DNA of 64,000 nt from Streptomyces sp. NBC_01232 (GCF_035989885.1 NZ_CP108518.1:1550001-1614000), one strand, 5' to 3'; numbered from the stretch's first letter, positions 25,689 through 34,531 are shown. Program-made: numbers and translations. Notes: generated by a model not told the origin, from the letters alone.

Positions 25689-26450
25689 TCAGTGGACCCC
25701 GGCATTGAGGAACATCCCGCCATCGACGACGAGAGTTTGCCCGGTGATCCATTCCGCTTGTGCAGATGTGAGGAAGGCCGCCGCCCCGCCGATGTCCTCC
25801 GGGAGCCCCAGCCGGCCGAGCGGATAGGCCGCCGCGGCCTCCTGCTCGCGGCCCTCGTAGAGCGCCTGCGCGAACTTCGTCCTGACCACCGCGGGGGCAA
25901 TCGCGTTCACCCGGACCCCGGGCGCCATCTCGTGCGCGAGCTGGAGGGTGAGGTTGACCATGGCGGCCTTGCTCATCCCGTACGCGCCGATGAAGGGCGA
26001 GGCGGAGACGCCGGCGATGGAGGCGATGTTCACGATCGCCCCGCCGTTGTCCTTCTGCCACGCGTGCCAGGTCCGCTGGGCGAAGCCGAGCGCCGAGATC
26101 ACGTTGGTCTCGAAGACCTTCCGCGCGACCCCGAGGTCCAGGTCCGCGATCGGCCCGAAGACCGGATTCGTGCCCGCGTTGTTCACCAGGAAGTCGACGC
26201 GGCCGAAGGCCTCCATCGTGCGCTCGACGGCGATGGCCTGGTGGGCCTCGTCGTGCGCCTTGCCGGCGACCCCGATCACCCGGTCCGCACCGAGGCGCTC
26301 GACGGCCTCCTTGAGGGCCTCCTCGTTGCGCCCGGTGATGCAGAGCCGGTCACCGCGGGCGACCAGCGCCTCCGCGATGCCGTAGCCGATGCCCCGGCTC
26401 GCTCCGGTGATCAGTGCGACCCTGCCGCTGTCGATACCGCTGTACGTCAT
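25689..26450 (-). CDS. SDR-family oxidoreductase (FabG-like), first of a pair
   Basis: The 253-residue classical short-chain dehydrogenase has the cofactor loop TGASRGIG (15-22), NNAG near 90, the catalytic serine in NIASIAGVSAS and the YxxxK pair in AYGMSKAAM. An arginine after strand two (ITGRNEE) suggests NADP preference. It lies 27 bp downstream of a second SDR gene on the same strand, so the two probably form an operon. Both resemble beta-ketoacyl reductases, but in such pairs the natural substrates are often unknown hydroxy- or ketoacyl-CoA compounds. Confidence 0.9.
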   Translation of the reverse strand: MTYSGIDSGRVALITGASRGIGYGIAEALVARGDRLCITGRNEEALKEAVERLGADRVIGVAGKAHDEAHQAIAVERTMEAFGRVDFLVNNAGTNPVFGPIADLDLGVARKVFETNVISALGFAQRTWHAWQKDNGGAIVNIASIAGVSASPFIGAYGMSKAAMVNLTLQLAHEMAPGVRVNAIAPAVVRTKFAQALYEGREQEAAAAYPLGRLGLPEDIGGAAAFLTSAQAEWITGQTLVVDGGMFLNAGVH

Positions 26451-26477
26451 GTCTGCGCCCTGCCTCTCGTGGACTCG

Positions 26478-27239
26478 TCAGCTGAGCGGGCCGCCGGCCA
26501 CGTACATGACCTGGCCGGAGACGAAGCCCGCGGCCTCGCCGGTGAAGAAGGCGATGGCGTTGGCGATGTCGTCCGGACGGCCGACGCGCTGGACCGGGAT
26601 CTGGGTGGCGGCGGCCGCCTGGAAGTCCTCGAAGCCCATGCCGACGCGGGCGGCCGTCTGGGCGGTCATCTCGGTGACGATGAACCCGGGGGCGACGGCG
26701 TTGGCGGTGACGCCGAACTTGCCGAGCTCGATGGCGAGGGTCTTGGTGAAGCCCTGCAGACCGGCCTTCGCGGCGGAGTAGTTGACCTGGCCGCGGTTGC
26801 CGAGCGCCGAGCTGCTGGAGAGGTTCACGATGCGGCCGAACTTGGCCTCCACCATGTACTTCTGACAGGCCTTGGACATCAGGAAGGCGCCGCGCAGGTG
26901 CACGTTCATGACCGTGTCCCAGTCGGTCTCGCTCATCTTGAACAGCAGGTTGTCGCGCAGCACACCCGCATTGTTGACCAGGATGGTCGGGGCGCCGAGC
27001 TCGCTCGCGACGCGCGCGACGGCAGCCTCCACCTGCGCCCCGTCGGAGACGTCGCAGCCGACCGCCAGGGCCTTGCCGCCGGCCGCCGTGATGGCCTCGA
27101 CGGTGTCCTTGCAGGCCGCCTCGTCGAGGTCGAGTACGGCGACGGCGCGGCCCTCGGCGGCCAGGCGTACGGCGGTGGCCGCGCCGATGCCCCGGGCCCC
27201 TCCGGTCACGATCGCGACGCGCTGCTCGGTGGTGGACAT
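26478..27239 (-). CDS. 3-oxoacyl-ACP reductase-like SDR (FabG-like)
   Basis: The 253-residue enzyme contains TGGARGIG near the N-terminus, NNAGVLRDN near 90, serines in NLSSSSALGNRGQ and the catalytic YSAAK. The segment DWDTVMNVHLRGAFLM is typical of FabG. The likely role is NAD(P)H-dependent reduction of a 3-oxoacyl thioester. The ATG at 27239 follows GAGGAGATCCAGC. It is the promoter-proximal gene of the two-SDR unit, and a candidate TetR-type operator lies 40 bp upstream, consistent with fatty-acid or acyl-CoA control. Confidence 0.9.
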   Translation of the reverse strand: MSTTEQRVAIVTGGARGIGAATAVRLAAEGRAVAVLDLDEAACKDTVEAITAAGGKALAVGCDVSDGAQVEAAVARVASELGAPTILVNNAGVLRDNLLFKMSETDWDTVMNVHLRGAFLMSKACQKYMVEAKFGRIVNLSSSSALGNRGQVNYSAAKAGLQGFTKTLAIELGKFGVTANAVAPGFIVTEMTAQTAARVGMGFEDFQAAAATQIPVQRVGRPDDIANAIAFFTGEAAGFVSGQVMYVAGGPLS

Positions 27240-27278
27240 GCTGGATCTCCTCGCCCTAGAGAGACGGCCGCCCAGAGG

Positions 27279-27295
27279 TGAGCAACCGCTTAGTA
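27279..27295 (-). promoter_or_regulatory. candidate TetR-type operator upstream of the SDR pair
   Basis: TGAGCAACCGCTTAGTA contains AGC-AACC-GCT symmetry with flanking T/A. It resembles the AGCAAGCGCTTAG-like boxes seen before acyl-CoA metabolism genes in actinobacteria (recalled, not checked). It lies 40 bp before the start at 27239. Confidence 0.35.
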
Positions 27296-27379
27296 GCTTC
27301 AGCTGAGGAGACGCTAGGAGCCCTGGCACCCGGTGTCAACGCCACGCGGAACGGCCCGGCCGGTGTGGGACGTGCGGGA

Positions 27380-27402
27380 GTCCGGGGGCGGAGCCCCCGG
27401 AC
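27380..27402 (-). terminator. perfect 10-bp stem terminator after the DUF3037 gene
   Basis: GTCCGGGGGC (27380-27389) pairs exactly with GCCCCCGGAC (27393-27402) around a GGA loop. It starts 6 bp beyond the minus-strand stop at 27408. Confidence 0.8.
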
Positions 27403-27407
27403 CCTCG

Positions 27408-27791
27408 TCAGCGGACCAGCAGGTCCAGCAGCCGCTCCACCTCCGCCGCCGGATCGGCCGTCAGGCCGGTGTGCACCGGGCCCGGCTGCACCACGGTGCT
27501 GCGCGGGGCGATCAGCCAGCGGAACCGCCGTCCCGCATCGTCACCGGCCGCCTGTCCCGCATCGGCTCCGCCGCTGCACACGCCCTCGACCCCGCGCAGC
27601 GCGGCCCGTACCCCGGCCACGTCGGCCCCGGGGTCCAGCGCGAGGAGCTTTGCCTCGTCGAGGTGGGTGCGCGCGGCGACGTACGTGTGCGCCCGGCAGT
27701 AGACGATCACACCGGCGTTGAAGCACTCGCCCCGTTCCATCCGGGGCACCACGCGCACCAGCGCGTACTCGAACACGTCCCGCTTGGTCAC
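27408..27791 (-). CDS. DUF3037 domain protein
   Basis: The 127-residue protein matches DUF3037 from the start (TKRDVFEYALVRVVPRMERGECFNAGVIVYC) to the helical end AAEVERLLDLLVR. The GTG start at 27791 overlaps the TGA of the upstream HipA-like kinase gene (GTGA), so the two are translationally coupled. DUF3037 genes often sit beside HipA-like kinases, and a joint role is likely but not established. A strong terminator follows directly. Confidence 0.85.
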   Translation of the reverse strand: MTKRDVFEYALVRVVPRMERGECFNAGVIVYCRAHTYVAARTHLDEAKLLALDPGADVAGVRAALRGVEGVCSGGADAGQAAGDDAGRRFRWLIAPRSTVVQPGPVHTGLTADPAAEVERLLDLLVR

Positions 27792-28636
27792 TCGCTGTCG
27801 CTCTTCTTCCGGTGCGTCTTGTGGGGCCATTCGGGCAGGTGGTCGGTGAGCCAGCCGGGCGGTCCGGCGGGCGCCTTCACCTCGGCCTCCATGGAGATCC
27901 TCTCGTGGATCGTGGCCGCGCGCGGCAGCAACACCTCCGCATAGGCGCGGCGCAGCGCGTCGGTGGTGTCGAAGCCCGGCTCGTCGACCAGCCATTCGTC
28001 GGGGACGTCGGCGGCGACCTCCGTGAGGAGTTCCTCGGTCACCAGCGGCGCGAGCGCGGCGGCCGCGGCGGCGATGTCCGGGCCCACGGGGGCCAGTACG
28101 TGGTCGGAGGCGTTGTACGGCTTGGCGGCCGCGGCCGCGGCGGTGGGCCAGTTGTGGTGCCAGATCATGGTGGCGCCGTGGTCGATGAGCCAGGCGTCCC
28201 CGTGCCAGACGAGCATGTTCGGGTTGCGCCAGGACCGGTCGACGTTGTTGATGAGGGCGTCGAACCAGACCACGCGACCCGCCTCGACCGGGTCCACCTG
28301 GTAGGCGAGCGGGTCGAAGCCGATCGAGCCGGGCAGGTAGTCCATGCCGAGGTTGAGCCCGCCGCTGGCCTTGAGCAGCTCCTGGACCTCCTGATCGGGC
28401 TCGCCGAGCCCGATCACGGGGTCGAGCTGCATCTGCACCAGCCGCGGGACCCTCAGCCCCAGCCGCTGGGCCAGCCGGCCGCAGATGACCTCGGCGACCA
28501 GGGTCTTGCGGCCCTGGCCCGCTCCGGTGAATTTCATGACGTAGGTACCGAGATCGTCGGCCTCGACGATTCCCGGGAGCGAGCCGCCCTCACGCAGGGG
28601 CGTGACGTAACGGGTCGCTGTGACTTCGGTCAGCAT
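27788..28636 (-). CDS. HipA-family kinase-like protein
   Basis: The 282-residue protein resembles the HipA kinase-like family paired with DUF3037. Landmarks are KFTGAGQGRKTLVAEVICGRLAQRLGL (ATP-loop region, about residue 35), FDALINNVDRSWRNPNML (about 125; catalytic Asp region) and WLIDHGATM (metal-binding Asp). It is shorter than toxin HipA (about 440) and lacks the N-terminal HipB-contact subdomain, so a classical persistence toxin is not implied. The ATG at 28636 has a weak ribosome site. Confidence 0.8.
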   Translation of the reverse strand: MLTEVTATRYVTPLREGGSLPGIVEADDLGTYVMKFTGAGQGRKTLVAEVICGRLAQRLGLRVPRLVQMQLDPVIGLGEPDQEVQELLKASGGLNLGMDYLPGSIGFDPLAYQVDPVEAGRVVWFDALINNVDRSWRNPNMLVWHGDAWLIDHGATMIWHHNWPTAAAAAAKPYNASDHVLAPVGPDIAAAAAALAPLVTEELLTEVAADVPDEWLVDEPGFDTTDALRRAYAEVLLPRAATIHERISMEAEVKAPAGPPGWLTDHLPEWPHKTHRKKSDSE

Positions 28637-28933
28637 TTTCCCAGGCTATACGGCGCCGCATCCTTTACATCCTCGGGACACCAGCGGGCACTCTCCCCCG
28701 GGCCGGCCCCCTCTGGACCGCCTGGGGAATCCGGGGAGTTCGAGCTCGAGCCCCGGAACTGCCGCTCCCCCGGCAGCTCGTGGATCCTCCGCGCCACGAT
28801 GCCCGGCCCCATGTGGGAAGTTGCGCAGAGTGACAGCGGAGATCTGCGCCCCACTGTGTCGGGCGCAGGAGGTGAACCACCGGCGCAACGTGCCCCTACC
28901 GATGGTGGCGGCAGCTCCGGCGCATCGGTCTCC
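28637..28933. terminator. gap with two hairpins at the end of the biosynthetic minus arm
   Basis: No gene is visible in these 297 bp. CCGGGG/CCCCGG (28731-28736/28751-28756) encloses the palindrome CGAGCTCG, and CTGCCG/CGGCAG forms a second hairpin at about 28758-28776. They lie downstream of the ATP-grasp gene (stop 28934), so the minus-arm transcript may end here. The remainder should hold the HipA-like gene promoter. Confidence 0.45.
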
Positions 28934-30247
28934 TCAGGCAAGGTCGCCCGGTGCCGGTGCTGCCTCGATTTCGATACGCAGGGACGCGACGGCGGCATCG
29001 AGACGCACCCGCAGCTGCCGTTCGTCGTCCGCCCGCGCGATGACGTGGCCCAGCCTGCTGAGGAAGCCGCGCGGGGGCAGCTGGACGTGCCGCCCTTCCT
29101 CCACGTGCCAGACCATCTCGTGCCAGAGGTGGCCGGCGGGTTCGGGTGCCCCGAGCGCGCGGACCACACCGTCGTGCTGCGGGTAGAGCATCCGGATCCC
29201 GGCGACTCCCGGGCGGACCCGGCCGGGGTCGGTGTCCGCCCAGAGGTCCGCGTCCGCCTCGGCCCGGGCACTCTGCGTCCGGGCACTCTCCGTCCGGTCA
29301 CTCTCCGTCCCGGCACCGCCGGTCAGCGCCTCCACGGTGAGGGCGACCATGTCGACGCCCGAGGCCAGCCGGTGGACGTACGGGATCTGGTCGCCGCCAA
29401 GCCGCGCCGCCACCTCGATCATCCGAGGTCCGTCCGCGGTCATCCTGAGCTCACTGTGGGTGGCGCCGACGGTGATGCCGAGGGCGCGGTGGGCGGCTAC
29501 CGCCGTATCGATGAGCTGCTGGTCGTGGGGCCCTGTCCCCGGGGCCCGGCAGACGTGCCCCAGCTCCTCGAAGTAGGGCGCGAACCCCACCGTCTTGTCC
29601 GTGATCCCGCAGACGAGCACCCGGCCGTCCCTGACGACGGACTCCACGCTGTACTCCGGTCCGTCGAGGTACTGCTCGACCAGCACCCCCGGCTCCGGGT
29701 CGATGCGCGCGAAACCGGCCTCCGCCGCGACCTTGAACACCGCGCGCAGTTCGCGCTCGTCGTCGGCGCGGACGACCCCGATGCTGCCGCCCAGGTTGCG
29801 GGGCTTGACCACCACCGGGTAGCCGAGTCCTGCGGCGGCGGCCGCGGCGCCCTCCGCGTCGTCGACGAGCACGCTGCGGGCCGACGGCACACCGGCGGCC
29901 TCGAAGGCGGCCCGCATCGCCCGCTTGTCCCGGCACCGCGCCGCCGCCCCGGGCGACAGCCCGGGCAGCCCCAGCAGTGCCGCGACATACGCCGTCAGCT
30001 CCACCTGCGCCTCGTCGTAGGTCAGTACGCCGTCGAAGGGCGCGTCCCTGTGCAGCGACAGGGCCGCCTCGCCGACCGCGTCCCGGTCCCGCAGATCCAC
30101 CTTGACGCCCGCGCGGACGAAGGGCTCGGTCCAAGGCCGCGGCACGGTGTCGATCAGTGCCACGTCGTCCCCGCGGGCATGCAGGGTTTCCAGGATGTAC
30201 TTGCGGTAGATGTCGATGCCCGCACCGAGCATCAGAAGCCGCGCCAT
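28934..30247 (-). CDS. ATP-grasp carboxylate-amine ligase A
   Basis: The 437-residue enzyme has the order pre-ATP-grasp domain (MARLLMLGAGIDIYRKYI), ATP-grasp core and C-terminal cap. ATP-binding parts are YPVVVKPRNLGGSIGVVR (about residue 148) and GVLVEQYLDGPEYSVESVV (about 190); the metal-binding end is GPRMIEVAARLGGDQIP near 285. Family members activate a carboxylate as acyl phosphate and join it to an amine, often making dipeptides. An Arg/Ser/Glu-rich insert (ESDRTESARTQSARAEAD) near 315 looks like a slippage expansion. AAGGAGAAACGTC precedes the ATG. It is the last gene of the minus arm and is closest in layout to ligase E at 53272. Confidence 0.88.
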   Translation of the reverse strand: MARLLMLGAGIDIYRKYILETLHARGDDVALIDTVPRPWTEPFVRAGVKVDLRDRDAVGEAALSLHRDAPFDGVLTYDEAQVELTAYVAALLGLPGLSPGAAARCRDKRAMRAAFEAAGVPSARSVLVDDAEGAAAAAAGLGYPVVVKPRNLGGSIGVVRADDERELRAVFKVAAEAGFARIDPEPGVLVEQYLDGPEYSVESVVRDGRVLVCGITDKTVGFAPYFEELGHVCRAPGTGPHDQQLIDTAVAAHRALGITVGATHSELRMTADGPRMIEVAARLGGDQIPYVHRLASGVDMVALTVEALTGGAGTESDRTESARTQSARAEADADLWADTDPGRVRPGVAGIRMLYPQHDGVVRALGAPEPAGHLWHEMVWHVEEGRHVQLPPRGFLSRLGHVIARADDERQLRVRLDAAVASLRIEIEAAPAPGDLA

Positions 30248-30261
30248 GACGTTTCTCCTTG

Positions 30262-30307
30262 GTCTGGAGGGAGGGAAGGGGCTGGGTGGAGGAGGGGGGC
30301 GGGGCGG
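30262..30307 (+). other. G-run tract with quadruplex potential
   Basis: In the 66-bp gap between two cluster genes the plus strand carries four G-runs of three or more with short loops (30268-30285), then three further runs (30293-30307). The transcript of the minus-strand operon is C-rich here, so a quadruplex would form on the template DNA strand and might slow transcription into the last gene. Confidence 0.45.
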
Positions 30308-30313
30308 GCGGAG

Positions 30314-31405
30314 TCAGTTCTGCGGGGGCGGCAGAAGCCCGCTCACGCCCAGGCCGGGCCCTGTCGGAAGGTCCAGGGCCGGCCCCCGGTAGGTGGCCCC
30401 GCCACGCACCGGGGAGGCGCCCAGCCACAGGGGCGCGTCCAGGTCGACGTACGTGACCGCGGAGCGCGCCGACACCACGCTCGCGGCGGCGGTAACGGAG
30501 ATCTCCGTCTCCAGGGAGCAGCCCACCATGCAGCCCAGACCGGCCGCCTCGGCGATGGAGATGATCCGGAGCACGTTGCGGATGCCGCCGCACTCCTGCA
30601 GCTTCACGCTCAGCACGTCGGCCGCCTCGTGCCGTACGACCTCCAAGGCGTCCCGCGCGCTCAGCACGCTCTCGTCGGCGACCACCGGGGTGGCGACGCG
30701 CTCCCGTACGAACCGGAGCGCGCCGAGGTCCCGGGCCGCGACCGGCTGTTCGATCAGTTCGATGTCCGCGCCGCCGTCCTCCAGGCGCCGGACCGCCCGC
30801 ACGGCCTCCTTGGCGGTCCAGCCCTGGTTGGCGTCCAGGCGCAGCCGGATGCCCGGGCCCACCGCCTGCCGGACCGCCTCGACGCGCCGGACGTCGAGTT
30901 CGACGGCGTGGCCGACCTTCAGCTTCAGGGCGGTGAAGCCGTCCGCCACCAGTCCGTGCGCCCGCTCTGCCATCTCGTCGGCTGTGCCGAGCCCCACCGT
31001 GATGCCGGTCTCCAACTCCTTCTGCGATCCGCCCAGCAGACGGAACACGGGGATCTCGAGCATCTGGGCGAAGGCGTCGTGCAGGGCGATCTCCACGCCG
31101 GCCTTCGCCCCGCCGTTGCCCGCCGTGCAGCGGTCGACCCGGGCGCAGTTCTCCCCCAGGTCCTCGACCCGCCGACCGACGACGGCCTCGCGCAGCGGGC
31201 CGTGCAGGAGCGCGGCCGCGCTCTCCGGCGTCTCACCGGTCACCGCGGGCATGGAGACGGCCTCGCCCCACGCGGAGCGCCCGTCCCCGTAGACGAGCTC
31301 GACCAGGGTGACCCGGGCCTCGCGGACGGTGCCGCGCACCACCGACCTGTACGGGACGCGCAGCGGTACGCGGCGCGGGTGCACGACGAGGTCATGAATG
31401 AGCAT
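30314..31405 (-). CDS. enolase-superfamily dipeptide epimerase / MLE-type enzyme
   Basis: The 363-residue protein has the muconate-lactonizing-enzyme layout: capping domain (1-125), then the barrel. The acid/base and metal residues are in place: K161 and K163 in ALKLKVG, D191 in LRLDANQGW, E219 in IELIEQP, D244 in VVADES and K268 in VLSVKLQ. The two opposed lysines allow 1,1-proton transfer, and L-Ala-D/L-Glu (dipeptide) epimerases share this pattern. Amid ATP-grasp ligases, epimerisation of a ligated residue is the natural guess, although cycloisomerase or racemase chemistry is also possible. It lies 48 bp after RraA. Confidence 0.87.
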   Translation of the reverse strand: MLIHDLVVHPRRVPLRVPYRSVVRGTVREARVTLVELVYGDGRSAWGEAVSMPAVTGETPESAAALLHGPLREAVVGRRVEDLGENCARVDRCTAGNGGAKAGVEIALHDAFAQMLEIPVFRLLGGSQKELETGITVGLGTADEMAERAHGLVADGFTALKLKVGHAVELDVRRVEAVRQAVGPGIRLRLDANQGWTAKEAVRAVRRLEDGGADIELIEQPVAARDLGALRFVRERVATPVVADESVLSARDALEVVRHEAADVLSVKLQECGGIRNVLRIISIAEAAGLGCMVGCSLETEISVTAAASVVSARSAVTYVDLDAPLWLGASPVRGGATYRGPALDLPTGPGLGVSGLLPPPQN

Positions 31406-31453
31406 GGACTCTCTCCTGTTGGGGCTTGTTTGTCACGGTTGCCGGGCTGCCTC

Positions 31454-32188
31454 TTACGGCTGCCAGGGCTTGCTCTCCACCGGCCGGGCCAGCCCGTGGT
31501 ACCCGAACTCCCTTCGGGCGGCGGCCAGCGAACGGCCCGCCAGCGCGGCGGTGACGATCCGCTCCTCGCGCTCCCTGATGTCCGCCACCAACTCCGCGAC
31601 CCGCTCGGCCTGTCGGCGGTCCACCACGACCACACCCGACTCGTCCGCGCAGACCAGATCCCCGTGCGCGACTGCGACGCCGCAGACCTCGACGGTGGAA
31701 CCCACCGCGCGCAGCCGTACGCGGTTCTTCCCCGAGCGCATGAACACGCCCCGCGCCCACACCGGGTACCCCACCGCGCGGGAGCCACCGATGTCCCGGC
31801 ACACGCCGTCGATGACGGTCCCCGCCACCGCGCGGTGCCGGGCGACGCGGCTCAGGACGTCGCCCCAGACCGTGGCCCCGGTCCGGCCCTCGTTGGCGAT
31901 GACGACGACGGACCCCGGGGGCACGTCGTCGAGGAAGTCGCCGGCGGGCCCCGGCTCGCCCTCGTCCACGGGCTCGTAGCGAAGCGTGAAGGCGGGCCCG
32001 GCCACGAAACCACGGCCCGACAGATGGCGCAGACCCGGAAGGCAGCCGTCGATCCCCAGCATGTCCAGGGCGTCGCTGACCGCCGCGGTGTCGGTGGCGG
32101 TGAGGCCGGCCGGTACCGCCGTGCCGGATTCGGCTGCTGCGGCTTCCGTGGCCTCCGCGACCGCCCTTGCTTCCGCGGCTCTGGTCAT
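31454..32188 (-). CDS. RraA-family aldolase/decarboxylase-like protein
   Basis: The 244-residue protein matches the RraA/4-hydroxy-4-methyl-2-oxoglutarate aldolase family: TDTAAVSDALDMLGIDG, then GDVLSRVARHRAVAGTVIDGVCRDIGG (about residue 120), which carries the Mg/pyruvate-binding Arg and Asp, and VCADESGVVVVDR. Such enzymes cleave 4-hydroxy-2-oxo acids and decarboxylate oxaloacetate. It may supply or trim a 2-oxo acid building block here. The ATG at 32188 overlaps the TGA of the preceding ligase gene (ATGA). The N-terminal 20 residues are an Ala/Glu-rich extension. Confidence 0.85.
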   Translation of the reverse strand: MTRAAEARAVAEATEAAAAESGTAVPAGLTATDTAAVSDALDMLGIDGCLPGLRHLSGRGFVAGPAFTLRYEPVDEGEPGPAGDFLDDVPPGSVVVIANEGRTGATVWGDVLSRVARHRAVAGTVIDGVCRDIGGSRAVGYPVWARGVFMRSGKNRVRLRAVGSTVEVCGVAVAHGDLVCADESGVVVVDRRQAERVAELVADIREREERIVTAALAGRSLAAARREFGYHGLARPVESKPWQP

Positions 32189-33516
32189 GGCAGGTCTCCT
32201 GACACTCGTACCGACAACTTCCGTCCGCCCTGGAACACGTTCACCCGGTCCGAGGTCGACGCCTTGGATCCGAATCCGACAAAACGACCTGCCCAGACGA
32301 ACGAGTCCAGGCTCACGGCCATGGGTACGGTCCTGCCGTCCTCGCACAGGACGGGAACGCCGACCGGGGGCACGTACTCCTGGAGGAGGAACCCTTCCCG
32401 CCCGCCCCGCGCGACGGCCGCGGCCCAGTCGTCCGCGCGGGCCGAGCGGCCCACCAGGACCCCGTCGCCCCTGATGTCGTAGGGCTCCTTGATGACGAAC
32501 TCCGGGGCGCGGGCGCGGATCTCCGCCTCGTCCGGCAGATCGGTGCAGGCGCGCAGGGAGCGGGACCACGGGAGGAGTTCCGCCACCAGGGCGCGCTCGG
32601 CGGTGTCGAAGTGCTCCGTGAAGCCCGGGGTCTGCACCAGGGCGAGGGCCACCTTGTTCTCCGCCACGTAGCGGGACGCCATGGAGTTGAGGTGCAGGAA
32701 CCCGTCGGAGGCCAGCGCCCGGCACCAGAGGTCGACCAGGGCGGGCGACGACTCCACGAGCCGCTGCCACAGCACGGTGTTCACCTTGTTCCAGCACAGG
32801 TCGGCCTGGCGGCCGGCGAAGCCCACCTGTCGGCCGCTCACCTCCAGGTCCCGGGGGTCGGCCAGGAAGGCGGTGGCGCCCAGGGAGCACAACTGCGCGA
32901 CCAGCTCGGCGGATTCGGCACCGACGGCGTCCCGGGGCTGCAGCACCGCGATCCGGGGGGCCGCCACGGAGGAGGCGTGGCGCCGGGCCTCCTCCAGGAG
33001 CAGCGAGGCGAAGGCGCGGTCGTCGCGGAAGGGGTACGCGCCGTCGGCGCCCCCGTCCAGCCCCAGCCTGCGGTGGACGACGTCCACCGCGGTGTTGATG
33101 CGGGGGGTGAAGACGGCTCCGGCCGGGGCGTCCGCGTTGTTCTCCAGGACGCGCAGCCGGTCGGACACCAGGTCCAGATAGCCGTCGATCCGCGCGACCG
33201 TGACCCGGTCCAAAGACTCCTCACCCGCGTGTATCAGCCGCTCGGCAGCGGTGGGGAGGCCGAAGAACGCCCGCACTCGCGCGTCCGACCGGTACAGGGC
33301 GAGCACCTTGTCCAGCAGGGCGACATAGGACTCGACCCGCGATGCGTGCGCTCGCGCGCGGGGCCCCTCGAGGAAGAGGGCGGTCGGCGACAGGGCGAAG
33401 TGCCGGTTGCGCAGCGGCGGCCCGGCCGCCACCTCCTCGGCGGTGACGGCCAAGGCCTGTTGCGGGTCCCTCGCCAGCTCCGCCATCGCCGTACCCGTCC
33501 GGATCCAGTCAATCAA
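32185..33516 (-). CDS. permuted-type ATP-grasp-like ligase B
   Basis: The 443-residue protein resembles circularly permuted ATP-grasp (glutathionylspermidine-synthase-like) enzymes. The carboxylate-binding block ARIDGYLDLVSDRLRVLENN lies near 108-127, CWNKVNTVLWQRL near 240, and the nucleotide block EFVIKEPYDIRGDGVLVGR near 350. It should form an amide using ATP. The start is TTG at 33514-33516 with GGAG five bases upstream, inside the end of the aminotransferase gene, so the two are coupled. It shares layout with ligase C (37443), suggesting an old duplication. Confidence 0.72.
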   Translation of the reverse strand: MIDWIRTGTAMAELARDPQQALAVTAEEVAAGPPLRNRHFALSPTALFLEGPRARAHASRVESYVALLDKVLALYRSDARVRAFFGLPTAAERLIHAGEESLDRVTVARIDGYLDLVSDRLRVLENNADAPAGAVFTPRINTAVDVVHRRLGLDGGADGAYPFRDDRAFASLLLEEARRHASSVAAPRIAVLQPRDAVGAESAELVAQLCSLGATAFLADPRDLEVSGRQVGFAGRQADLCWNKVNTVLWQRLVESSPALVDLWCRALASDGFLHLNSMASRYVAENKVALALVQTPGFTEHFDTAERALVAELLPWSRSLRACTDLPDEAEIRARAPEFVIKEPYDIRGDGVLVGRSARADDWAAAVARGGREGFLLQEYVPPVGVPVLCEDGRTVPMAVSLDSFVWAGRFVGFGSKASTSDRVNVFQGGRKLSVRVSGDLP

Positions 33517-34531
33517 CGGAACTCCAGCGCACCTCGGTGGCCCGGGTCTCGCCCCGGACCTCGGCGAAATACTTCTCGGCCAGCCGGGACATGACCGGGC
33601 GGCGCTCCCAGTCCGGCACGGTCACCGAGTCGAGCGCGCGCACCGGGGCGAACTCCAGGCCCGTGCCGCACAGGAACACCTCGTCCGCCGCGCGCAGCCG
33701 CGCCACGTCCGTGCTGCGCGGCTGCGCCTCGATCCCCAGGTCGCGGCACGCGGCGAGGACCCAGGCCCGTGTCACCCCGGGCAGTACGCCGTCGGTGAGC
33801 GGCGGCGTGCTGAGCGCGCCGCCGTGCACCGCGCACAGGGTCGCGGTCGGAGCCTCGGCCACCCTGCCTTCGGGCGTGGTCAGCAGGCACGCGTCGTACC
33901 CTGCGGCCTTCGCCTCGGCCAGGGCGATGCGTGAACCGGCGTACTGGGCGATGCTTTTGGCGTGCGTCGGCAGTACGGCGGCGGACGGCCGCTGCCACCG
34001 GCTCACACCGAGCCGCATGCCGTCGGCGCCGTTGAGCCAGCGTTTGCGGCCCATGGGACGCAGGGTGACGCTCAGCACCCCTTTGACCTCGTCACCGATC
34101 AGTCCCGGCCCTTCTGCGCTGACGCTGATCCGGCAGTAGGCGTCGTCCGTGATGCCGTTGCGGGCGGTGAGTTCCGCGACGATGCCGGGGATCTCGTCGA
34201 CCCCCGGGTCGGGCAGCAGCATGGCGGACAGGGACGCGCGCAGCCGATCGAGGTGCTGGGGCAGCAGCCAGGGGCGGACCCCGCCGCCGGCCAGGCGGTA
34301 GACCCGGACGCCCTCGAAGACGGACAGCCCGTAGCGCAGGGCCATGCTGTCCACCCGCAGGGTTGCCTCGTGGGCGGGGACCAGGCGCCCGGCGTGGAAG
34401 ACCGTGTCCGAGGGCGGGGCGCCTTGCGGAGGGCTTTGCGGAGGGCTTTGCGGAGCGCCGAGCGGTGAGACATCCGCAGGGCCGGGCAGCGCGCCTTGCG
34501 GGGCTCCGGGCAGCGCGTCAGACGGTGGCAT
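33509..34531 (-). CDS. class-IV PLP aminotransferase A
   Basis: The 340-residue fold-type-IV enzyme (BCAT/D-amino-acid transaminase/ADC-lyase group) has ALRYGLSVFEGVRVYR at its active-site entrance, the PLP lysine in HAKSIAQYAGSRIALAEA (about residue 195), the EGRVAEAPTATL glutamate region and TPPLTDGVLPGVTRAWVL. It probably aminates a 2-oxo acid made in the pathway. The first 40 residues are a Pro/Gln/Gly-rich extension with SPPQ repeats, encoded by 12-bp tandem repeats. It overlaps the upstream heme-oxygenase-like gene by 14 bp. Confidence 0.87.
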   Translation of the reverse strand: MPPSDALPGAPQGALPGPADVSPLGAPQSPPQSPPQGAPPSDTVFHAGRLVPAHEATLRVDSMALRYGLSVFEGVRVYRLAGGGVRPWLLPQHLDRLRASLSAMLLPDPGVDEIPGIVAELTARNGITDDAYCRISVSAEGPGLIGDEVKGVLSVTLRPMGRKRWLNGADGMRLGVSRWQRPSAAVLPTHAKSIAQYAGSRIALAEAKAAGYDACLLTTPEGRVAEAPTATLCAVHGGALSTPPLTDGVLPGVTRAWVLAACRDLGIEAQPRSTDVARLRAADEVFLCGTGLEFAPVRALDSVTVPDWERRPVMSRLAEKYFAEVRGETRATEVRWSSVD

